From positions 1 to 19,792 of the forward strand of contig FTLJ01000887.1 in the NCBI GenBank assembly GCA_900155495.1: a stretch of DNA of 19,792 nt. Reading direction: 5' to 3'. The DNA is from Porogramme epimiltina. Its lineage: Eukaryota > Basidiomycota > Agaricomycetes > Polyporales > Polyporaceae. The notes below the pieces were generated by a model, which saw only the letters and a list, made by a program, of their open reading frames with translations, did no database searches and had not been told where the DNA came from. The position numbers and the translations under genes are program-made. Below are positions 9,054 through 16,855 of the stretch, piece after piece; position 1 is the stretch's first letter; every line of letters begins with the position of its first letter.

Positions 9054-9902
9054 TGGTCTGCGGCTGGGCGCGCATCACAGCACTCGCGGTGAGAGTCTCG
9101 TCTAGACGATTTTCAAGGAAACTCATCCTGGTATCTGTCCTAGAACCAAACGCGTTTTTAGTATTATTGGTTATTTGCGAAGGTGAAAGGCACATACAAG
9201 ACAGGCTTTATGAGTGTCTATGGTGGGTACCAAATGTGCGCCTCGGAGTAGTTTGTTGAGTAATAACATCTCCGGGCACGGAATACATGGTTAAATGCAT
9301 CACACACCCTTGTGACTCGGCAGAGGGAGAAAAGAGGTCTCTTCTCCGCCCTGCGACCATAGCTAGGCATGCGCATCGGAACTACACCACACCCGCTAGC
9401 TGACAATTATGCACCGGCGATGTTGATGGCTAGTGCGCTCGGCACATCACAAAAGGCGCTGTGCCACGGGCTATGCCGGAGGGATGTAGTCAATCTCGCT
9501 AGAGTACAAGGAGGGATTGACGCAGCTGGAAGCACTGCCGGTTGGGAGTAGGCAGACGCCTTTAATCATCAATGACCTCACAGAGGTCAGCCGCCCTTAA
9601 AATGGCTCGTGAGGAGCGCCACTATACTACTTAGTACTAGCAAGCCTTCAAATTGACACTAAAAATCGTCCATTGAGAGTATTAAGCACGACTAAGGACA
9701 AGGGGTGCAGAACGGGGATCCGAGCCGGTCATGAACGTGTATCGCCAAGTATGCCAGAACGAGCGTCTTCACGCACAATCTCTGATCCACGCTAGTAGAG
9801 CGGAGAAAAGATGGGACAGAATGGACATCATGGAAGGGTCAATTATGTGCGCCACACTCGCACAGCGGCCTTACCGAGCCGTAAAACCCCTCACCTCCAG
9901 TC
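9054..9902. other. Upstream region of the secreted-protein gene; no other gene seen
   Basis: Frames on both strands are short and have no recognisable domains. The first few hundred bases are likely promoter sequence for the minus-strand gene that begins at 8983. No terminal repeats, RNA gene or clear tandem repeat was found. Confidence 0.5.
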
Positions 9903-10075
9903 ATGTATATCCTTACGGGTTACCAATACGATTCAACTCCTGTACATCAATATTTCTCGACGCGGTGAGGCCACTGGCCCACCCTCGAGCCCCCCTTCGT
10001 CAACGTGGCAGGATTCGACACATTCTCTATCTCTCTGTAGGATTAGATTATGTGAGGCTTAATTTTTATGTGAAG
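9903..10075 (+). repeat. Diverged direct repeat, copy 2 (pairs with about 8262-8445)
   Basis: This is the partner of the repeat downstream of the secreted-protein gene. In both places it lies just beyond the 3' end of a minus-strand gene (stops at 8469 and 10135). That position suggests duplicated gene flank or a shared insertion preference. It is non-coding as far as can be seen. Confidence 0.4.
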
Positions 10076-10134
10076 ACTAATGCTTACTGAAGCTCTGCGA
10101 AGACGCGGCCACACCTCGCCGGTCGCCTTCTCCG

Positions 10135-10654
10135 CTATCCCGACACCCTCGGCGCGCCCGAGTCCGACCCCAACACTGCCGACGACCCGTATTCCTCGTC
10201 CTCGTCCCCCGACGCGTGCTCGGAGTCACACCTAAACATGGACGTATCGACGGTGAGGTTCACCCGCACGCCGCTGGCGTCGGACGGGCCCCCACCCCCC
10301 TCTCCCTTCTCCTTCGGCTTGCCACCGGGGAAGCCTTGCACTGGCACTGGGACCGTCATCCCGTCGGGGCCGCCGGTGGGTGGCAGGCCATGGCGCTTGC
10401 GGTAGCCGCAACAGCAGAGGTAGATGAGGAAGAACTTAAGAAGAACGTGCGGCTGAAGAAAGCGATGGAGAAGAATATGTAGAAGAGGTATCCGGTAGTT
10501 CACCTACAAGCGGTGCTAAGGTCTTGGACTTGATGATCTGCGCGCGGTGCCTGTAAAGCTCTGGAGTAGCGAGCGAAGTTGAATAGACTCACAGGGCCGT
10601 AATATGCGAACTGCTGACTGAAGAAGACATGTCGTCTACAGGAGACACCTTCAT
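10135..10654 (-). CDS. Three-exon small protein with a hydrophobic segment and acidic tail (140 aa), function unknown
   Basis: Exon 1 is 10654-10593 (starts MKVSPVDDMSSSVSSSHITA), exon 2 is 10550-10508 (LHRAQIIKSKTLAPL) and exon 3 is 10452-10135 (ends RVSG, TAG). Introns are 42 nt (GTGAGT...TTACAG) and 55 nt (GTAGGT...TTCAG), in phase 2 and phase 0, and the three exons splice into one uninterrupted frame. The protein has a serine-rich N-terminus, a possible single membrane segment around residues 38-49 (LLKFFLIYLCCC) followed by the basic GYRKRHG, and a Gly/Pro/Lys-rich linker. The C-terminus is acidic (SGDEDEEYG). The CCC next to the membrane segment could be palmitoylated, but that is inference. 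I do not recognise the family. It could be the C-terminal part of a longer membrane protein, because exon 1 has no signal peptide and the acceptor choices upstream were not tested. Matching splice phases give moderate confidence that it is real. Confidence 0.5.
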
Positions 10655-10955
10655 CGTGTAACGCCCCAGAAGAGGCTGTGGTACTCAGCATGGGCCCCTT
10701 CCCTAGAGCAGACTATTCAGCGACCGTACGTGCAGTACGCGAGAGATGAAAACAAAGGGGGTGGCAAGCCCAACCGGGCGCCTATTCTTCTATGCGGATG
10801 CACGCGAAGTCCAGCTGATAAGATAAGAGGGCCAGCCACAGCGGAGTTTCAACCTGAACAAATCCCCTGGGTGATCGACCTCAAGTCCACCCGTCTTCAC
10901 GTCTATGATACACATACACGCACACTGCCCTCATCCTCTCCCAACTCTTGCGTCA
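10655..10955. other. Spacer between the minus-strand small gene and repeat-gene copy 2
   Basis: No protein-like frame of its own is visible. It lies between the ATG at 10654 on the minus strand and the ATG at 10956 on the plus strand, so it may have served as a shared divergent promoter. Confidence 0.4.
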
Positions 10956-13900
10956 ATGGCTCCCTGCTTCTATCAAACTCTTCTCTCCGCCTATACCGCC
11001 CGCAAGTCGACTCCTGTCGTCGCCAGACCAGGACCCCCAATCCCACGGCAAGAACTGCAGCCTCCCCCAGCCTTCGCCCCTTCCCGCTCTTCCAACCGCC
11101 AGTCCGATGCGTGTTCTCGGCGACCCACTCGCAGATGCTCTTGCAGCCTATCCGTGACTGCACGTAGCTCTCCACATCTACCGTTACTCAATAAGCTTCT
11201 GCACGGGTGCGTCCTGCCTCCCCTTCTTCTTTTTCTACCGCTGACGTCTATCCGCGTGCTACAGGCTCCCGCGGACCTTTGAAGATGCTCTTTGCCAGTA
11301 TGTGGTCGCTACCTCCAAGGAATATGGCTTGTGCAAAGTACACGTGCGCTATACGGATCCTCCGCTTCCTCTCCTCATGCCGGGCCCCAACGCGGGCCCA
11401 CAAGCAATATCTGGTCCACCTGTGCGGGTATGGATGTGTACGTCCTTCTCCCTTCCCATCTTCCATCCTATCTGCTCTTCCGTGCTAATACGCACGTTCA
11501 ATAAGGCTGCTGAAGCTCTTTCCACCCCTCTTCGACGTACCGTCGACATCACCAACGTCCGTCAGAACCATAAACCCGTCTGCGCCCTCCGCCTTCTCCG
11601 TCTCCAACACACCCCTGCCGGAACTCCCGTGGAAAACGGCACTTCCGCGGTGGCCTTGTTCGTGCTCGAGGCCTCGCCCCTTTCGCAGCTCGACGCCGAG
11701 TCAAGTGCTATATCTCTATCCTCCCCATCTTTGATGCTTGACGTCGGGCGCACGAAGAAGAAGGAAGGGGAGGGGGATACGCTGCATACTTGCAGTCGCC
11801 GGCTCATAGTGGGTGCTACATCGCGTGTATGGGTCTATAAGACGGACCAGCAAGACGAAGATTCATAGACGAAGAGCCTTATAACCCACCTTCATGCCTC
11901 GTCGGCTCACCTACCCTCCTCTGGGCGTCCCTGAACGATCCCCCGCTCACGCCCACTTGCGCACACTGCGTCCCGTTGGCATTTTCAACTCCGACTCCGC
12001 CGCATACTCTCAGTCGGGCGCATACAGCGTGTTCCAGAACCAACCCACCCCATCAGAATTGTGGGTTCGTCTGCGTCGCGTCCCCGCCTCCACGAACGAC
12101 GTTTCGTCCCCGTACGGCCGCACGGTGCCCCAAGCCTGCGAACGTCTGCGCTCCCTGTTTCCACAATCACCTCGAATCTGCCTTCATCGGACTCGGCACC
12201 CCGCGAGGATACTCGAATGCTACTCTCCGTAGCACGCCGCGCAATGCGCCAATCCAACACAGGGAGGACTCAGAATGGAACGATGGTGAGTACCTTCAAG
12301 CCCATCACGTTCGTCTCTATTCCTCACCTCTTCTCCAGCTCGTAGATTGTCCCCGCATCCGAGCACTACCCTTGGCCTCCTATGTATACTTCCTCTCTGC
12401 TCCTTACTTTCCGCTTTGCTAGACATCGCTACCTAGTCACTCGTTTCCTCTCCCACTCGATCTCCGTCGCCATGTCCGCATCAATTCCGCAGGTCGACCT
12501 CAGCGCACCAATCTCTCATCCTGCCTCAACGTCCGCATCCTCTACGCCTCCCTTACGACCTTCATTTACGTCTGCATTGCGCTATTCTTTTCGTCAAAGC
12601 CGTCAACCAAGCCTTCTGGGGACCCTCACACCTCCATTGTGCTTCGTTTCGTCACTTCCCCTTGCGCCGTTCTTGTACTACAAGACCATCTATCATGCTT
12701 CGCCTCTTCCACAAGTCTCCCCGCGCCGCGTCGTTCCATGACCACCTACTAGAAGGCCTGTTCTCGCTCGCTCTGCCGTCGGTGCTGCTTGCACTGTATC
12801 GGGGGTGGATGCGGGAGCGGATGCCGAACATAGTACGGAAGAGGAGGAACGATACCGCACGCAAGATCATGCCACGATCATCATTCGCGGACATCGAGTT
12901 TTCGACTCGTGAGGCCAGCTCAGTAAGTTTGAACTATATGCGGAAGTTGTCATGCAACACTGATGCGTGTCTCGTCTTGGACATATAGGATCCACAGATG
13001 GAGCTGGACGTGTTATGGCGCTGGAGGAACACGCGCGGAACGACCTGAGAGAAAAGTGTGCGAGGTATGTCTATGTCTCCGCGCTCCCGCCGGGTTATTC
13101 AGTTTCCCTATCCTCTTAACGCGCGACCTGACGCTCCTTCCCCAGCTCGCTCACAGAACCCGCCAAATCGAGGCACGCGCCTCCAAGATTGCGTACCTCG
13201 AGTCGCCCAACGTCCACCACCGCACGCAACACGACATCACGGTAGCCCTCGCGTCCGCCGTGGCGCACACAGACGCCGCGCCAGCGAAGAGCGCAACAGC
13301 GCTATGGAACGCGGCGTAGCACAAGCTCTGCTCGCTCGCGCGGCCCGCCAGACCTCCAGACTCGCTCCAGGTGCAAGCGTCGCGCGCGTTCGGACACCCA
13401 GCGGGAGCACCAACATCGTCGCATGCGGCGTATTAGCGCCCGTAGCGATGACGTCACCGCCCGGCCAGCCTGAGTCTACTCGGCAGCTTGCCCTGCGAGC
13501 CTGCTCCACCATCACTCCTCCCCCCGCGCGCACAGTTGGCAGCGACGTCTCGTGCGCACCCATTGCTCAAGGTCCAGCTCAAGTCAGGGACCTCAGTCTT
13601 ACTCCCCCGGACGCCGCAGTGAACGTTAGCCCGCTCCCTCAGGTGGCGCCGACGCGCCGGCTCGCTCAGCCTATCTCTACCCTTCTTCCGCTTACGATAA
13701 GACCTACGTCCCAGGAGATGCCGAGATTCTCGATAAAGTGCGGGCGTGGTTGCCTGTGCCTCTGGATCCCGACGACGACGCGGACTCGGACGAGCTCGAG
13801 GTGCTGCTGCGCTCCCCTGGGGAGGAAGCCGGCGCCGCGCGCGCGTACCCTTGTCAAACACGCTACCTAGGTGCCTTGTTCCGAGGAGAAGCTGCATATA

Positions 13901-13960
13901 GGGAGAGTGCTGCTCGGTCCCAGAGCGTCACTCTTGCTGGGCGCGCGAATCCGCGCCAGG
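10956..13960 (+). pseudogene. Repeat-gene copy 2: better-preserved but damaged multi-exon gene of unknown function
   Basis: Exon 1 starts at ATG 10956 (MAPCFYQTLLSAYTARKSTP), has a Pro-rich region with PGPPIPRQELQPPPAFAP, and ends at 11206. An intron at 11207-11264 (GTGCGT, CTGAC branch, TACAG) joins it in frame to LPRTFEDALCQYVVATSKEY and VHVRYTDPPLPL. A second intron (about 11428-11505) leads to AAEALSTPLRRTVDITNV. Later landmarks are SVFQNQPTPSELWVRLRRVP (about 12027-12085) and ALEEHARNDLREKCAR spliced over an intron (about 13063-13145) to LAHRTRQIEARASKIAYLE, probably a coiled coil. The C-terminal SAYLYPSSAYDK is followed by GDAEILDKVRAWLPVPL and the acidic DPDDDADSDELEVLL (about 13660-13810). 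Between these, several stops and frame changes break the gene, for example TGA in the frame near 11156 and TAG around 13629. About 200 bp present in copy 1 are missing near 11400. The frame after the acidic motif stays open to 14382, so the true end is uncertain. Function is unknown. Confidence 0.5.
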
Positions 13961-14210
13961 TCGACGTTCGGGATACCCCACCTGCTCGCTCCGCAAGCAC
14001 ACCAGCTCCCAGAAAATCTCAACCACTAGCTCGCGCCACGGTCTCGATAGCCTCGTTACTCCTCTCCCTCTACCCCGACCTGTCTTCCTGTCAATACCCA
14101 AGCTGCAAGCCGCTCACGACCCACGGTCCCCTTCGCCCTTTCGCGGATCCACTGCGCCGTACCCCTCTCTTCCCCTCCCCCTTGATCGACCGACCCTCTC
14201 TCCAGCCCTC

Positions 14211-14924
14211 ATGCCGACACCCTACCGACAACTGGCAGCCATTCGAATCGACACACGTGGCCTGTTCTGGTGTGCAAATCCAGCATCTGAAGACGAATCG
14301 CGCCCAAAATCCTTCTGCGGTGCGCGAAGCTCGTCTACGCATTTCAGGAGGGTCGGGTGGCGCTGTGAGGAGGTGGAGGTAACGGGGGATGAGGTGGCGG
14401 ATCACCTTCTCTGCGAAAATTCTCTATCCGGGTTTGCATCTATTACGTTATGGGGGCTGCATTACCATCCAGCTTGGACCAGGTACATGTATATTATGCT
14501 CGAGCGCGGCCCGCTTATCTTATGCAGACGTCTGGAACATTTATCCACTGTCTTTCCACTCCGCCTTTGTGAGATCCCCCACGTTTTCCATCCCTCTGGA
14601 AGGGAGGGAGTTGACGTCGTGATAGGCAAGCTTGAAGGTGACGGGCATAGCTGTTCTAAACAGGGATATGTGGGAGATGAGCACCTCATAGGCATAGAGG
14701 AGCAATCTGAAAACGATTTATATCTTCGCTACGGAAGGGCTCAACGGACTCGCGGACTGGTGGCTGGCGTAGAATACGCATTATATCTACGCACTTTGAT
14801 CGTAGTGCACAGTACTACTCCTGAGGATGCCGTCAAACCATCCGGCAGCTCGCTCCGTAGGACCGTAGGAGCGAGAACCCTCACTGCGACCTTGCACACG
14901 CCCCGCACAGCCCGCAAGTCGTGA
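14211..14924 (+). CDS. 237-codon open frame, doubtful
   Basis: The longest single open frame between the repeat copies starts MPTPYRQLAAIRIDTRGLFW and ends TARKS. It contains no recognised domain. The composition is mixed, and its last 15 codons run into the sequence that matches the repeat gene in another frame. It might be a single-exon gene or a chance frame. The surrounding 13960-14900 holds nothing else that I can support. Confidence 0.2.
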   Translation: MPTPYRQLAAIRIDTRGLFWCANPASEDESRPKSFCGARSSSTHFRRVGWRCEEVEVTGDEVADHLLCENSLSGFASITLWGLHYHPAWTRYMYIMLERGPLILCRRLEHLSTVFPLRLCEIPHVFHPSGREGVDVVIGKLEGDGHSCSKQGYVGDEHLIGIEEQSENDLYLRYGRAQRTRGLVAGVEYALYLRTLIVVHSTTPEDAVKPSGSSLRRTVGARTLTATLHTPRTARKS

Positions 14925-15118
14925 TTCAGTTCGCTCCAGGTGGAACCGTTGCGCGCGCTGGAACGGCCGGCGTCACTGCTGGCCACGTTGGCGCTTATAT
15001 TGATGACGTCATTTCACAGCCCGGTCCAGGCCTCGAGGCACCGGCCTGCTCCGTCGTCCGAGTCGCCCGGAGTCTTCTCACCTGGGCCGTCGGCGTCTAC
15101 TCGGAAGCCTGAGCGTGG

Positions 15119-15270
15119 CACGGCGGGCATTTCCGAATTTTCTCTCCATGAAAAGCCGAGACAAAGTTGAGACACGTGGCTTCCATTTTCATAACCTTTT
15201 CGTATAATTTTTTGAGTACGTGATGTTTGACCTTTGTCCCACTTTTCTAGCAATGAACGTGATCACGTGT
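15119..15270 (+). repeat. Left terminal inverted repeat of the transposon
   Basis: It pairs with the reverse complement of about 15728-15890. Similarity is strongest in the outer 70 bp and looser inside, ending near the palindrome acgtgatcacgt at 15257-15268. It contains CACGTG at 15173-15178 and 15264-15269. Confidence 0.7.
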
Positions 15271-15506
15271 GCACACGAACGAGTTTTCCTGAGCATGAAT
15301 ACAACCATCACTTAAGGCAAACTAGTATAGCGAATAGCAAATCACCGAGGCGGAGAGTTTCTCAATGCAGAGGGGAGTGAAGGACAGAAGAACGGCGAAG
15401 GGGAGTGGCGCGGGGCGGCACCGCGTATGAGGAGCTCGAGGGTGTACCGTGTGGGAATGAACAGATCCAAATAGAAGTGCGCGACCGCCTCGGACGGTGA
15501 CAAGGC

Positions 15507-15596
15507 GGCAGGGAGTGGCAGGGAGCGGCGGGGAATGGTGGGAAGCGGTGGGAAGCAGCGAGGAGCGATGGGGAGCGGCGAGGAGCGGCGAGAAGT
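15507..15596. repeat. 10-bp G-rich minisatellite, nine units
   Basis: Nine tandem 10-bp units follow the consensus ggcggggagc, with variants such as ggcagggagt, ggtgggaagc and ggcgaggagc. The plus strand is almost pure purine plus scattered C/T, with many GG and GGG runs. The array lies in the middle of the transposon, where internal arrays are common in MITEs. Confidence 0.8.
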
Positions 15597-15727
15597 GGAC
15601 TAGCGCAGTAGACAGAGTACCCGCATTGAGGGTAGCTCAGTGCGATGAGGAGTAGCCTGGCGTAGTAGCCCGTAGGGGATTGACCAGCAAGCATAGGTTT
15701 TCCAGCGAAGATGTTACAATGTCTGTT

Positions 15728-15890
15728 TTGATCACGTGATCTCGATGCAGATGATAACATAAAAACTTGACAAAGCGGGAAATATCGTAGACTCAGAAAA
15801 TGTTGTGAAAACCTTTCAAAAGTGGAAGCCACGTGTCTGGGCTTCGTCTGGGCTTTTCATGGGGAGAAAATGCGGAAAATGCCCGCCGTG
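15728..15890 (-). repeat. Right terminal inverted repeat of the transposon
   Basis: It pairs with 15119-15270 in inverted orientation. It holds CACGTG at 15830-15835 and at 15733-15738, the latter inside the perfect 12-bp palindrome gatcacgtgatc (15730-15741). These sites lie at nearly the same distances from the element end as those in the left repeat. Confidence 0.7.
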
Positions 15891-15893
15891 TGG

Positions 15894-16855
15894 GCCAGTG
15901 TCCATCGACCAGTGTCTCGTGCGCCGCTCACGCCCCCGACCCCCCTTGAATCAGACCCTAGTATCGCTCTCTCTTCACACGAGGCGATTGTGCGACTCGG
16001 ATAGTAAAGTTGGCCAGGAAGCTGTGATACGCGTGCCCTCGTCCAGGATGTTCTCTTGATCCCTTGCGAGGCTTCGTGCGGTGCTTCTGAGCCGTGGGCA
16101 TCCGGGACGCGAACCCGCGCTAGGTGTGTGCAAAGCCCCGCTCATTCACGCGGGTTGTATATATGCGCCGTAGTTCTAGCAGGTCACAGCCAGCAGCCCG
16201 CCCTCAAATGTCCCGCGTATTGGTCCCTTCGTCAAGTTGGCGTCTCGTTTTGTGCCTGCCTTCCATGCACAAACCTCTCACTACTCACGAAAGGGCTTTC
16301 AAGTCCTCGAGTTCCGCCCCTCTTTCCGGCTCCACTGCTCAGATGATTCTCAATCAGGGCCACAAGCATTCCGTCTGATAGCATCCAGCACAGCTCGTGA
16401 CTCATCCCGATGCGGATTAATTACGCCGGTGGAATGTGAACGAATACGGAAAAGTCGCTGGACGTGACCCCCCGGGGAGTACGAGCTCTTCCCCCCGGCG
16501 CATAGAGATCAACTCTACACTGTGCAATTTTCCCGGCTTCCTGCAGTGCCCACAGCATACACGCCGGTGTATACGTACTACTTTGCTTGCTACATAATGA
16601 GACTGTGTTCGTGGTGCCCACAGCCCATCATGTAATCAGCTCGATGCCTGGTAATCATTTATGTTACCCTTTCAATCTGGTCTGATAGTGACTATGAGGG
16701 ATCTGTTTGGCGCCGAGTCATGAGGCACGAAACTTCCCGACGTATGTGGATTCCAAGGAGAGGAGCCCCGCTCACAGCCTCCAGCCATTCCCCTCCATGC
16801 ACCACCATTGTTCACTTCAAAAAATCGTCCTTCTGCTCCTACGACTTCTCACAAC
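15894..16855. other. Region between the transposon and the F-box gene; includes its promoter
   Basis: Beyond the possible tail of repeat-gene copy 3 (to about 16010) no protein-like frame is visible. Frames are short, and the longest (96 codons at 16056-16346) shows no domain. The last couple of hundred bases before the ATG at 16856 are pyrimidine-rich (ttcaaaaaatcgtccttctgctcctac and similar runs), as is common in fungal promoters. No clear TATA box was placed. Confidence 0.4.

Larger units (their letters stand above)
15119..15890. mobile_element. 772-bp non-autonomous DNA transposon with long terminal inverted repeats (MITE-like)
   Basis: The left end begins cacggcgggcattt at 15119 and the right end closes with aaatgcccgccgtg at 15890, its reverse complement. 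The inverted similarity continues inward for roughly 150 bp: tctctccatgaaaagcc and gacacgtggcttcca on the left match the reverse complement of the right with few changes. The element is flanked by TGG at 15116-15118 and TGG at 15891-15893, a candidate 3-bp target duplication. Ends beginning CAC with a 3-bp duplication would fit the CACTA/CMC superfamily, but that assignment is inference. There is no transposase; the only long frame inside is composition-driven. The interior carries a 10-bp tandem array. It interrupts the third copy of the repeat gene, so it inserted after that duplication. Confidence 0.75.
14900..16010 (+). pseudogene. Repeat-gene copy 3: short 3' fragment, split by a transposon
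   Basis: The segment before the transposon (about 14900-15118) aligns with 13335-13510 of copy 2. Shared runs include gctccaggtg-aa-cgt-gcgcgcg at 14932-14957 against 13365-13390, and tgatgacgtca at 15001-15011 against 13447-13457. After the transposon, cagtgtctcgtgcgc near 15911-15925 aligns with the cagcgacgtctcgtgcgc near 13540. Possibly ggatagtaaagttggcc at 15998-16014 aligns with the tcgataaagtgcggg near 13730. No frame is intact. The second half of the alignment is weaker than the first. Confidence 0.4.

Noticed and set aside
9360..9560. 60-codon frame MRIGTTPHPLADNYAPAM as a small gene
   Set aside because: It has no domain, signal peptide or splice context; the length is expected by chance.
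13237..13897. Long GC-rich minus-strand frames over repeat copy 2
   Set aside because: The composition is driven by GC-rich codons on the other strand; frames are not shared with copy 1 and have no domain.
15507..15596. CRISPR-like array
   Set aside because: The units are contiguous 10-bp tandem repeats without spacers, and the genome is eukaryotic.
15362..15832. 156-codon minus-strand frame inside the transposon as a transposase
   Set aside because: It runs through the 10-bp minisatellite and into the inverted repeat; the protein is a low-complexity Ser/Pro/Arg sequence with no catalytic motif.
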